From an uncultured Parafilimonas sp. (GTDB taxonomy: Bacteria > Bacteroidota > Bacteroidia > Chitinophagales > Chitinophagaceae), in NCBI GenBank assembly GCA_903882935.1, contig CAIRZB010000006.1, positions 61,449 through 125,448 of the forward strand: 64,000 nt of DNA, in the 5' to 3' direction. Shown here in pieces: positions 43,566 to 52,703 of the stretch. A model generated the notes under the pieces. It saw only the letters and a program-made list of their open reading frames with translations, did no database searches and was not told the origin of the DNA. The position numbers were made by a program, and so were the translations under genes. Numbering within the stretch: position 1 is the stretch's first letter; each line of letters begins with the position of its first letter.

Positions 43566-46181
43566 ATGGAATTAAAACCATACCAGCAACAGGTAATAAA
43601 CGACCTCGCGTTATTTTTGGACCAGGTACAACAAACCAAAGACACACAGGAGGCTTTTTATAACTTTTGGGCACAACACCCCATAACACCGCTGTTTCCA
43701 TACCCCGGCACGGCCATTGAGCCCTACAAAAACAATATTCCCCGCGTGCCGCACATCTGTTTAAAAGTACCCACCGCCGGGGGCAAAACATTTATTGCCT
43801 GCAACGCCATTAAAACCATATTTGATGCCTTTGATTATAACCGCCCCAAAGCCGTTATGTGGCTGGTGCCATCCATAACCATATTAGACCAAACCATTAA
43901 AAACCTAAAAGACCCGGCCCACCCCTACCGCCAAAAAATAAACGCATTGTTTGGCAACAGGGTTGAAGTGTTCGACAAGGCCGCGTTATTGCAAGGCAGT
44001 GGTTTTAACGCCACCACCATACGGGAGCAACTAAACATTATGGTGTTTAGCTTTGATAGCTTGCGTGCCAAAAACAAAGAAGACCGTAAGGTTTTTCAGG
44101 AAAACGGCAACCTGCAGTCCTTTGAAAATGTGCTGGGCAGCCAAACAGATATTACACTGGGCGCCGTTATAAAATACCTAAACCCTTTGGTTATAGTGGA
44201 TGAAAGCCACAATGCCGAGAGCGATTTAAGTGTTGACATGCTGAAAGAAATAAACCCGTGCTTTATTCTTGACCTAACAGCCACGCCCCGTAAAAACAGC
44301 AATATCATCAGTTTTATTGATGCCCTTGAGCTAAAAAAGGAGAACATGGTAAAGCTGCCCGTTATAGTGTATAACCACCAAGACAAAACAGAGTTTATTA
44401 ATTCGGCACTGCAATTACAAAAACGGCTGGAACTAAAAGCGGTGGAAGAAGAGAAGAAAGGGGGCAAATACATACGCCCCATAGTATTGTTTCAGGCACA
44501 ACCCAAAAACGCAGAGGACAATACCACCTTTGAAAAACTAAAGGAAAAACTGGTTGAATTAAAAATACCCGCCGACCAAATTAAAATTAAAACAGCCAAT
44601 ATTAATGAATTAAAAAATGAAGACCTGCTTAGCAAAAACTGCCCTGTGCGGTTTATTATTACAGTAAACGCCTTAAAAGAAGGTTGGGACTGCCCTTTTG
44701 CCTACATATTGGCATCGTTGGCAGATAAAAGTTCCGCAGTGGATGTGGAGCAAATTTTGGGGCGCATATTGCGGCAGCCTTACGTGATGAAGCATAATTT
44801 TGCATTGCTTAATGTAAGTTATGTTTTAACAGCCTCCTCAAAATTTCTCGATACGCTCGATAATATAGTAAAAGGCCTTAACAAAGCAGGCTTCAGCGAC
44901 AAAGACTATAAGTTAGCGGATTCAAATACAACTGTTGAAGAAGCTACAAAGGCCGACCCGTTGTTACAACTGTCATTTTTTAACAGCCCCCCAATAACAA
45001 CTGCTTCAGAAACTACCAATATTGATGCAGCAGATGATATTGACACTACAAGAATTACATTACCGTTAGAAACCGAAGCACCAAACAACGCAGTAAGTGA
45101 TATTGAACTGACTGCCATGGAACAGAACGCAGCGTTTGAAAAAACGGTGCTTGCCATGGAGGCGAACCATGTAACGCCCATGCCAAACGAAATACAAAAG
45201 CTTGTGAAAACATACCCCGTTAAAGAAATATTTAAACCAAATGCCGAACAAATAACCCTGCCACAGTTTTTTATTAAAGTGCCAGAAAGCACGCTATTTG
45301 CCAGCGGGCTACAGGAAGTACCATTGGAAAAGGAAAATCTGCTGGAAGGTTTTGCGCTAAGCAAGGCAGATACCAATATTAGCTTTGACACTATTGCATC
45401 CGAATTATACCGGATAGACTTGGACGAAACAAAAAAAGAACACACACCCACCTTTGTGCGCCTTGACGGTAACATACGGGAGAATATATTGGTGTATATG
45501 CTCGACCCTGCCCATAAAGAAACGCGGGTTAAAAACTTTACCAAGCGTATTATGGACATCATCGGCAATATGTACCCAATTGCCGATAAAGAAATTGAAA
45601 AATTTATTAAGCGGATACTTGACGATTTTAGTGACGAGCAATTTAACAGCCTTGCGGACAATGAATATACGTATACCGGTAAAATAAAAGCCAAGATAAC
45701 AGCACTATCGGAAGTGTTTGCCGAAAAAAAATTCAGGGAGCTTTTAGATACTGACAAGGTAGTGGCAAAGCCGTCATTTGCCTTACCACCTTATATCACA
45801 CCGGGCGAAACCGCAAAGGATATTACGAAATCGCTATACGAGAAGGAAGGTAGTATGAATGGTTTTGAGGAGCGGGTAATTAACGAAATTGGCAATATGG
45901 ACAGTATTGCGTTTTGGACAAGGAACATTGAGAAAAAGGGGTTCAAGATTAACGGCTTCATCAACCACTACCCCGATTTTATCATCTCCACCAAAAGCGG
46001 TAAAATACTGTTGGTTGAAACCAAAGGCGACCACTTGGACGCGGAGCAAAAAATAAGGCTTGGCAGGGTTTGGGCAAGCAAAGCAGGCAATAATTTCCGC
46101 TACTTCATGGTGTATGAAAGGCGGCAGGTTGATGGTGCTTACAACTTAGAGGATTTTCTAAAAATCATCAGGGATATATAG
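43566..46181 (+). CDS. res: Type III restriction endonuclease subunit (Res)
   Basis: The 871-residue SF2 helicase-nuclease has motif I VPTAGGKTF near 66-74, motif II VDESHN near 210-215, LTATPR near 237-242 and motif VI EQILGRILRQP near 394-404. The C-terminal PD-(D/E)xK nuclease is YPDFIIS and VETKGD near 801-821. It uses ATP to move or slide on DNA and cleaves when two unmethylated sites face each other. It lies immediately after the DUF4276 gene, four genes in one operon with mod. Length is in the Type III range (900-1000 usual, so slightly short). Confidence 0.92.
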   Translation: MELKPYQQQVINDLALFLDQVQQTKDTQEAFYNFWAQHPITPLFPYPGTAIEPYKNNIPRVPHICLKVPTAGGKTFIACNAIKTIFDAFDYNRPKAVMWLVPSITILDQTIKNLKDPAHPYRQKINALFGNRVEVFDKAALLQGSGFNATTIREQLNIMVFSFDSLRAKNKEDRKVFQENGNLQSFENVLGSQTDITLGAVIKYLNPLVIVDESHNAESDLSVDMLKEINPCFILDLTATPRKNSNIISFIDALELKKENMVKLPVIVYNHQDKTEFINSALQLQKRLELKAVEEEKKGGKYIRPIVLFQAQPKNAEDNTTFEKLKEKLVELKIPADQIKIKTANINELKNEDLLSKNCPVRFIITVNALKEGWDCPFAYILASLADKSSAVDVEQILGRILRQPYVMKHNFALLNVSYVLTASSKFLDTLDNIVKGLNKAGFSDKDYKLADSNTTVEEATKADPLLQLSFFNSPPITTASETTNIDAADDIDTTRITLPLETEAPNNAVSDIELTAMEQNAAFEKTVLAMEANHVTPMPNEIQKLVKTYPVKEIFKPNAEQITLPQFFIKVPESTLFASGLQEVPLEKENLLEGFALSKADTNISFDTIASELYRIDLDETKKEHTPTFVRLDGNIRENILVYMLDPAHKETRVKNFTKRIMDIIGNMYPIADKEIEKFIKRILDDFSDEQFNSLADNEYTYTGKIKAKITALSEVFAEKKFRELLDTDKVVAKPSFALPPYITPGETAKDITKSLYEKEGSMNGFEERVINEIGNMDSIAFWTRNIEKKGFKINGFINHYPDFIISTKSGKILLVETKGDHLDAEQKIRLGRVWASKAGNNFRYFMVYERRQVDGAYNLEDFLKIIRDI

Positions 46182-46387
46182 CCCAATTCGGATATTTGGT
46201 AACTTTTAAAAGTTGTCAAATAAACCATACCTAAGAAAACTCAGCTCGTATTGTGGGTGGGCATCCTCACTTTCAAACTAGGCTATCTCCCCCATTCTTA
46301 ACAATAACATAAACCAGCATACTAACACCACTACGCCCAAGCTAAGTAGCTTTTCGCCCAAAACACATTTACTTGCAAGCAACTGCA

Positions 46388-47656
46388 ATGCCCGCTAAAA
46401 AAGGGTTAAACAATGCCATTAAACAACTGGCTGGCAGCCCCGCCTGGATGGTGGTTGCCGCCTTCGGCACCTATTTTTGCATGTACGGTTTCCGCAAGCC
46501 TTACACGGCTGCTACCTACGCCAATGCAGGGGTATGGGGCATTGATTTTAAATACCTGTTAATATTGGCGCAAACCACCGGCTATGTAACGGCCAAGTGG
46601 GCAGGCATAAAAATAGTGTCTGAAATTAAACCTGCACAACGCACACAGGCCATTTTGCTGCTGGTAGGCTTTGCCGAACTGATGCTGCTATGCTTTGGCC
46701 TGGTACCAAGGCCATGGAACGCCGTTTGCCTGTTTTTAAACGGTTTGCCGCTGGGCATTGTGTTTGGCCTGGTATTGGGCTTTTTGGAGGGGCGCAGGCA
46801 AACAGAGGCCCTTATAGCAGGGCTTTGCGCCAGCTTTATCGTGTCAGACGGGGTGAGCAAATCGGCAGGCAAATGGTTGCTTGATATTGGCGTGGCCGAA
46901 CCCTGGATGCCTTTTTTTGCCGGGCTGTTGTTTGTTTTGCCTTTGCTGGTGTTTTGTGCCATGTTAAGCGCGGTGCCGCCACCAACGGCCAAAGATGTGG
47001 CCGCCCGCAGTGAGCGCGCGCCTATGCAACGCAAGGAACGACTACAATTTTTTATGCAATATGCCCCTGGTTTAACAGTGGTTGTACTGGTGTATTTGTT
47101 TGCGACCATACTACGCAGCATACGGGCAGATTTTGCGCCCGAGCTGTGGCGCGAACTTGGCTATAAACAATCCCCGGCAGTTTTTACAACGTCGGAGCTT
47201 ATTGTGTCATTCAGCGTAATTATCATTAACGGGCTGTCCATTTTTATCGCCAGCCATTACAAGGCTTTGCAGGTTTCCCTGCTTACCTGTTGCGGCGGGC
47301 TGGCAATACTGCTGTGTGCGGTGCTGGGGCATTATTACGGGTTAGGCAGCTTTTGGTTTATGGTACTCGCAGGCTTGGGCATATACATACCCTACGTGGC
47401 GGTGCATACTACCATCTTTGAGCGTATTGTGGCCCTAACGCGGCAGCGGGCCAATATTGGCTTCCTCATGTATGTGGCCGACTCCGCAGGCTACACGGGC
47501 TATATTATATTAATGTTGTTTAAATACGTTTTTCCATCCACACATTCCATTTTGGACCTGTTTTTAAAAATCAGTACCATTCTTGGCGCATTGGGGGCCA
47601 TTTTGGTGTTATTTTGCTGGCGGTATTTCACCAAAAAACTACATACACATGCATAG
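46388..47656 (+). CDS. DUF5690 membrane protein, MFS-like
   Basis: The 422-residue protein (ATG at 46388; an upstream TTG is less likely) has about 12 helices and an MFS-like cytosolic loop. Recognisable strings are FGTYFCMYGFRKPYTAATY near 22-40, LVLGFLEGRRQTEALIAG near 131-148 and FLMYVADSAGYTGYI near 360-374. It resembles DUF5690, recalled as occurring beside phosphonate genes in Bacteroidota. It overlaps the next gene by 8 bases. It is probably a transporter; the substrate (organophosphonate?) is inferred. Confidence 0.82.
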   Translation: MPAKKGLNNAIKQLAGSPAWMVVAAFGTYFCMYGFRKPYTAATYANAGVWGIDFKYLLILAQTTGYVTAKWAGIKIVSEIKPAQRTQAILLLVGFAELMLLCFGLVPRPWNAVCLFLNGLPLGIVFGLVLGFLEGRRQTEALIAGLCASFIVSDGVSKSAGKWLLDIGVAEPWMPFFAGLLFVLPLLVFCAMLSAVPPPTAKDVAARSERAPMQRKERLQFFMQYAPGLTVVVLVYLFATILRSIRADFAPELWRELGYKQSPAVFTTSELIVSFSVIIINGLSIFIASHYKALQVSLLTCCGGLAILLCAVLGHYYGLGSFWFMVLAGLGIYIPYVAVHTTIFERIVALTRQRANIGFLMYVADSAGYTGYIILMLFKYVFPSTHSILDLFLKISTILGALGAILVLFCWRYFTKKLHTHA

Positions 47657-48737
47657 CGGGCAACCAATTTTACCGCCAGGGCGGGCTTCGGTGTTTTACG
47701 GCCAAGGCCAGCCGTTTGAACTGGTAACCCAACCCGTGCCTATGCTGCAACCGGGTGAGGCACTGGTAAAAAACCTGTACACCACTATTTGCGGCAGCGA
47801 TGTACACACCTTTAGCGGCAGGCGTTTTGAACCGCCACGCGTAGTGCTGGGGCATGAAATTACGGGCGACATTGTGTTTTTGGGGCAAAACCACCCCGGC
47901 ATTGACCTGCGGGGCGAAACCCTACAACCCGGCGACCGCATAACCTGGGCCATTTTCTCGGTTCCGCCGGGTAATGATGCACCCAGGGAAGACATACCCC
48001 AAAAAAGCAGCAACCTGTTTAAATACGGCCATGCGTTGGCAACCGACCATGATATTTTTAACGGTGGGCTGGCCGATTATTGCATTTTAAGGGAGGAGAC
48101 GGCGGTGATAAAAATATCGCAAGATATACCGCTGCAGGTGGCAGCCACCATCAGCTGCGCACATTCCACCGTTGCCGGTGCGCTGCGGGTGGCGGGTGAT
48201 GTGGCCGGTAAAAAAGTATTGGTGTTTGGGGCTGGTATGTTAGGCATAAGCTGCATAGCCATGTGCAAGGAGGCTGGTGCCGAATGGATTGGTGCGGTTG
48301 ATGTTGACGACCGGCGCCTAGCATTTAGCAAACAGTTTGGGGCCAATGCGGGTTATAACATAGCCGACGGCATACCCACTACCCTGCCCTGGCCCGAAGC
48401 TGACCTTGTGTTTGACATGACCGGAATAACCAAAGCCATGGAGGCAGGCCTTGACAGCCTGCGCGTTGGCGGAGTGGCGGTTTGGATTGGTGCAGCCTTC
48501 CCCAACAGCGCGGTGCAGGTTGACGCGCAAAAAATTGTTCGTAAAATTTTACAGATACGCGGGCTGCACAACTATAACTTTGACGACTTTTTGGCTGCCA
48601 CCGCGTTTATTGAAGCCAATTACCGCAAGTACGATTTTGCAGCACTGGTGGAAAAAGAATTTACGTTAGCGCAAACGGAAGAGGCTTTTGCTTATGCGGT
48701 AAATAATAAGCCAGTAAGGGCGGGGGTAAGGATATAG
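47649..48737 (+). CDS. Zinc-type alcohol dehydrogenase, phosphonate-associated (HpnZ-like)
   Basis: The 362-residue MDR enzyme has the GroES-like domain with catalytic zinc residues: C49 in TTICGSDVHTFSG (45-57) and H70-E71 in VVLGHEITGD (66-75). The Rossmann domain has VLVFGAGMLGISCIAMC near 194-210. It resembles the proposed phosphonate-catabolism alcohol dehydrogenase. It is translationally coupled to the DUF5690 gene (8-base overlap) and 214 bases from the phosphonatase-like gene. Its substrate is unknown; it may convert a 2-hydroxyphosphonate or aldehyde. Confidence 0.83.
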   Translation: MHSGQPILPPGRASVFYGQGQPFELVTQPVPMLQPGEALVKNLYTTICGSDVHTFSGRRFEPPRVVLGHEITGDIVFLGQNHPGIDLRGETLQPGDRITWAIFSVPPGNDAPREDIPQKSSNLFKYGHALATDHDIFNGGLADYCILREETAVIKISQDIPLQVAATISCAHSTVAGALRVAGDVAGKKVLVFGAGMLGISCIAMCKEAGAEWIGAVDVDDRRLAFSKQFGANAGYNIADGIPTTLPWPEADLVFDMTGITKAMEAGLDSLRVGGVAVWIGAAFPNSAVQVDAQKIVRKILQIRGLHNYNFDDFLAATAFIEANYRKYDFAALVEKEFTLAQTEEAFAYAVNNKPVRAGVRI

Positions 48738-48951
48738 GATTTGCCCGGCCTCCGGCGGAGGTATTGTTTTCACGCTACGTCGCAGCGGCGCAAAGGATTG
48801 CTGTAGAGGCACCATATTGAATTGCCACTATCATCGCCGGTTGGTGCCATTCTTGCTGCTTCCACACGCAAGACGGCCCAACCCGCCTTTTATAACGTAT
48901 TGGGCAAACTGGCAATGACCGTAGAATTTAATAGTTTATAAAAAATATAGT

Positions 48952-49629
48952 ATGATAAAATTGGTAGTTTTTGATATGGCCGGCACAACGGTAAATGAGA
49001 ACAACGTAGTGTATAAAACAGTACACCGCGCCATTGCCGAAGCAGGTTACACCGTAAGTTTTGAACAAGTATTGGCCAATGGCGCCGGAAAGGAAAAATT
49101 GCAGGCCATTACCGACATTTTGAAAATTGACCTTGGTATTGAAGATGCACAACTGGCCAAAGACATACACAAAAAATTTGTGGTGATGTTGGTGGAAGCT
49201 TATGACACCCTGGATGTAAAGCCAGAGGCTGGTGCCGAAGATGTGTTTGCAGCCCTTAAGGCCGCAGGCATACATGTGGCGTTAAATACTGGCTATGATG
49301 CTAAAACAGCCCGCAGCTTGTTGGCAAAACTAGGCTGGGCAGAAGGCCAGCAAATTGACTTGCTGGTAACCGCCAGCGACGTGCCCAACAACCGCCCCAA
49401 GCCTGACATGATTCAATATGCTATGCACCATTTTGGCATTACGGATGGCGCGCAAGTGGTAAAAGTTGGCGACTCAGCCATTGATATTGAAGAAGGCCAA
49501 AACGCAGGCTGTGGCCTAAGCATTGGCGTTACCACAGGTGCCCATACCCGCGAACAGTTGGCTGCCGCCAACCCGAATTATATTATCAACGGTTTGGGTG
49601 AACTGTTAGAGATTGTGGGAAAGGGGTAG
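48952..49629 (+). CDS. Phosphonatase-like HAD hydrolase (PhnX-like)
   Basis: The 225-residue HAD protein has DMAGTT near 8-13 (nucleophile Asp), a cap domain, NTGYDAKTAR near 111-120, RPKPDMIQ near 146-153 (Lys) and VGDSAIDIEEG near 171-181. It fits the phosphonatase-like group (TIGR03351-like) which may cleave a C-P bond or a related phosphate. It is grouped with the DUF5690 and dehydrogenase genes; the FAD oxidoreductase (TIGR03364-like) often in this set is not in the window. A terminator follows. Confidence 0.85.
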   Translation: MIKLVVFDMAGTTVNENNVVYKTVHRAIAEAGYTVSFEQVLANGAGKEKLQAITDILKIDLGIEDAQLAKDIHKKFVVMLVEAYDTLDVKPEAGAEDVFAALKAAGIHVALNTGYDAKTARSLLAKLGWAEGQQIDLLVTASDVPNNRPKPDMIQYAMHHFGITDGAQVVKVGDSAIDIEEGQNAGCGLSIGVTTGAHTREQLAAANPNYIINGLGELLEIVGKG

Positions 49630-49664
49630 CGTACACCGTAATTTTAATAAATCAACACAATGTA

Positions 49665-49700
49665 AACAGGCTTGCATAACCGCAGGCCTGTTGGCTTTTA
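49665..49700 (+). terminator. Terminator after the phosphonatase-like gene
   Basis: AACAGGC (49665-49671) pairs with GCCTGTT (49686-49692), followed by GGCTTTTA. The rest of the gap to 50040 shows no gene. Confidence 0.6.
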
Positions 49701-50040
49701 TATAGGATTGCATATGACCACTATATTGTGTTGAAAGATTACTATACCATTACATATTATCCGGAGAAACTGCGGAGGATAAAATCCATTGCCCCTTCAA
49801 CAGGGCTGGTTTTTATTTTCTCAACCAGCAACATGCACCATCGCGCCAAGGGCATAGCATAACTTTATAAACACCATCGAAAAATCGACCTGATTGATCA
49901 AAAAATACGCGTTTATATACTTGGGCTTTATTTTGGGGTGGGTATGAATAATTGAGTTTAATCACCCACGTTTTCGACAGTATGGTGTTATTTTGCCAAA
50001 GTTTATTTCACTATAAAACCCTGTTGGGTGCCGAGGATAT

Positions 50041-50679
50041 ATGAAAAAAGAAATAGCAGACATACGCAAGGATTACCGGCTACAAGAACTTACAGAAGCG
50101 GATGTTGCAACCGATGCCATTGAGCAGTTTACCCGTTGGTGGCAAGAAGCGGTAAGCAGCCAATTGGACGAAGTGAACGCCATGACGCTGGCTACGGCCA
50201 CCAAAAGCGGCCTACCCCATGCCCGCATAGTGTTATTGAAGGATTACAACGAAAAAGGCTTTGTGTTTTACACCAATTACAGCAGCCACAAAGGGCACGA
50301 AATGCACGAAAACCCCCATGCCGCCCTATTGTTTTTTTGGCCCGCGCTTGAAAGGCAGGTGCGCATAGAAGGGGTGATTGAAAAAGTAACCGCGGCGGAA
50401 AGTGATGAATATTTCCAGTCGCGCCCGGTAGGCAGCCGCATTGGCGCATGGGCAAGTCCGCAAAGTACGGTTATTGCCGATAGGGAAATATTGGAAGAAA
50501 ACGTACAAAAATACAGCGCCGAATTTACCGCCGGCATACCCCGCCCGCCACATTGGGGCGGATACCGGTTGGTACCCAATAGCATTGAGTTTTGGCAAGG
50601 CCGCAGCAGCCGCCTGCACGACCGCATTTTATTTACCAAAACCGAGGGTGGCTGGCAAATAAATAGGTTGGCACCCTAG
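50041..50679 (+). CDS. pdxH: Pyridoxamine 5'-phosphate oxidase
   Basis: The 212-residue product has the full PdxH sequence: MTLATATKSGLPHARIVLLKDYNEKGFVFYTNY split over 49-80, SSHKGHEM, FFWPALERQVRIEG near 99-112, QSRPVGSRIGAWASPQS near 125-141, then PPHWGGYRL and EFWQGRSSRLHDR with the conserved RLHDR. It oxidises pyridoxamine or pyridoxine 5'-phosphate to pyridoxal phosphate with FMN and O2 in the cytosol. Monocistronic; complete length. Confidence 0.96.
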   Translation: MKKEIADIRKDYRLQELTEADVATDAIEQFTRWWQEAVSSQLDEVNAMTLATATKSGLPHARIVLLKDYNEKGFVFYTNYSSHKGHEMHENPHAALLFFWPALERQVRIEGVIEKVTAAESDEYFQSRPVGSRIGAWASPQSTVIADREILEENVQKYSAEFTAGIPRPPHWGGYRLVPNSIEFWQGRSSRLHDRILFTKTEGGWQINRLAP

Positions 50680-51529
50680 TTTGGATGGGCTGCATTTTAT
50701 GTTTACGACCAATTACGGATACATTGGCGTGTGGGGATGCAGCCCTTGATTTTTATCCCAAACCAAGAAATTTCTCCTCCTCAAATGGGGCCACTCCATT
50801 CATCCCCACCTGCCAACCAAAAACCGCAACCCTGCCGCCTATACAACCCCTATAAAAGCAGATGGTAACAACGTAACCAGCCCCTTTTTGCTTAATTCCT
50901 TTATTCTAAAACAATCCGTGAGCTGTGCAGAAGATCGGCATCCGAATGGATGGCGCAATAGCCTTGTTAATCATCTCCCCCCCTCCCAATGTAAATGGTA
51001 TTTGCCCCCTGCACCGGGCAAGCTGCTACTAACATCCAATAATCTGAAGCAACCCGGTGCGAGCGTCAAACTAAAAGGCTGAAAAAGGCACCTACGCCTT
51101 GCATATTACCGTGGGCGGCGAACAGCCATATAAATCCCTTGATTTGCAATTGCCATCCGCTAACTATTTTCCGCCATCGGTTAGCTATAATACACCGCCA
51201 GCCAAATGCCTGGAAAACCTTTAATAAAACAATTTTGCTTTATTGTTTTTAACTATCCTTAATTGGTTGATCAAACACCTCTATTATCTATGAAACGTAT
51301 ACTACCCTTCGCAACGTTAGCCCGTATGCTAGCCTTTGCTACCTGTGCAGCCTTTCAGGGCACATGTAAAATGTACAACAATTACGGTTTTGCGCCCGGT
51401 GCCCGTTTGTTTTATGATTACAATAATAACGCCCAAAGGTGTTAAGGTTTTAACCGACAAAGCCCTTGCCAAAATCAATCATAATACATCAACACAACTA
51501 ATACGTTCAACAAACAATCCCAAAACAAA
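50680..51529. other. Gap with decayed gene fragments
   Basis: 850 bases with no intact gene. Two fragment groups can be read: 50990-51224 (frameshifted) and 51290-51533 (small signal-peptide frame then shift). Neither has a full-length homologue I recognise. Between them only A/T-rich spacer is seen. Confidence 0.55.
50990..51224 (+). pseudogene. Frameshifted remnant of an unknown protein
   Basis: One frame reads ...KLLLTSNNLKQPGASVKLKG then stops near 51080. A frameshift continues with KGTYALHITVGGEQPYKSL DLQLPSANYFPP to a stop at 51224. The continuous beta-like sequence across the shift suggests a decayed secreted protein. No family recognised. Confidence 0.4.
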
Positions 51530-51533
51530 ATGA
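51290..51533 (+). pseudogene. Small signal-peptide frame, probably frameshifted
   Basis: ATG at 51290 gives MKRILPFATLARMLAFATC... and a Tyr-rich 51-residue frame ending at 51445. In another frame KGVKVLTDKALAKINHNTS continues to 51533. Either a short lipoprotein or a decayed gene. Confidence 0.35.
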
Positions 51534-52663
51534 AAAAATTTATACAGATTTTTCTGCTGCTCGCACTGGCTAATAACATATTGGCACAGGGCTTTTTAAA
51601 AAAGCTGAAAGATAAGGTAGCCAACAAAATTGAAGCTACCCCTAAAACAGTAGTAAGCACTGTTGCAACGCCTTCTGGAGGATCTACAGCCTTTGCTGAT
51701 CCCGCCCCGTATGGCAAGGTGGTAGTTCAATTGAGCGATAAAGACATCGCAGCGGCGCCTGATGGTTTTATACTTTTCTTTGAGTCTGCGCAGTTTGCAA
51801 ACGGGCAGTTAAGCGCAAAAGTTAACTTCAATGCAGCGGTATATGATTACACCGGTGGCAATTTGCAAAAAACAGCAGTTACCCCATCACAGGGGTATGC
51901 CTATACAAATAACCACTCCGAAAAAGACCTGTTAAGCGTTGACATAAGCCAGGTTGACCAGATGGCCGTATTAACGAAAACCGGCCCGCATATAGCCTCT
52001 GGCATGGTGCCCGGCAAAATGGGGCAAGACCTTACGTTTAACGGCAAAAAAATTGCCACCTACTACACGTTTGGTATTATACGCAATCACGATTCTACCG
52101 CTATTGCTGCCGCGGGCGCAAGCCTGGCAGGCGGCAAAATGGTTTACAGCTTAAGCACGATGACGGGGCAAAAGGTGCCAATACCCATGAACCAGTTATT
52201 AATGCTAAGCCCCGACGGCTCCATCGCCGGTAATTTTATACAGGCAGCTATTATAAGGGATGACCCTTCTATTTCGGCACAAATGAAGACTTACGGCGCC
52301 TATGTTTATTTAACCAACGGCAAAAGAATACCTATTGCCAATGCCGGCGACAACAGCAACGATGGCATGTGGCTGAGCAACAATGGCAATGTATTAGCCA
52401 TTGATAATTCCGACAAAAAAAACTTTAAGAAAAATGATACCCTGCTGTTTAGTTCCGACGCGCCGATTGACACGAAGCAGCTTTTTATAAGCCATGACGA
52501 TAAAAGCTGGGCATGGGTAGGTACCCGCGACCTGCATTTTTCAGACGGCACCGTTTTCCCTGAAGTATTTAACGCATACAGAGTGTACAATAATGGCAAA
52601 GACGTTATCCTCTTTCTAACCAAAAAAGACAAGCAGATTTTGCTCTGTCAAAAAGAATTGTAA
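51530..52663 (+). CDS. Secreted protein of unknown function
   Basis: The 377-residue product has a signal peptide (MKKFIQIFLLLALANNILAQ). A Lys-rich helix and a Thr/Val/Ala/Pro linker follow, then a beta-rich body (about 60-377). No catalytic motif seen; FFESAQFANGQLSAKVNF near 82-99 and MLSPDGSIAGNFIQAAIIRD near 224-243 are notable strands. It lies 40 bases before the metalloprotease-like gene on the same strand, so the two may be co-transcribed and function together outside the inner membrane. I do not recognise the family. Confidence 0.75.
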   Translation: MKKFIQIFLLLALANNILAQGFLKKLKDKVANKIEATPKTVVSTVATPSGGSTAFADPAPYGKVVVQLSDKDIAAAPDGFILFFESAQFANGQLSAKVNFNAAVYDYTGGNLQKTAVTPSQGYAYTNNHSEKDLLSVDISQVDQMAVLTKTGPHIASGMVPGKMGQDLTFNGKKIATYYTFGIIRNHDSTAIAAAGASLAGGKMVYSLSTMTGQKVPIPMNQLLMLSPDGSIAGNFIQAAIIRDDPSISAQMKTYGAYVYLTNGKRIPIANAGDNSNDGMWLSNNGNVLAIDNSDKKNFKKNDTLLFSSDAPIDTKQLFISHDDKSWAWVGTRDLHFSDGTVFPEVFNAYRVYNNGKDVILFLTKKDKQILLCQKEL

Positions 52664-52703
52664 TTAGCTGTTTTCTCTTTTTAACCAATCATACCGGGGT
52701 CTT

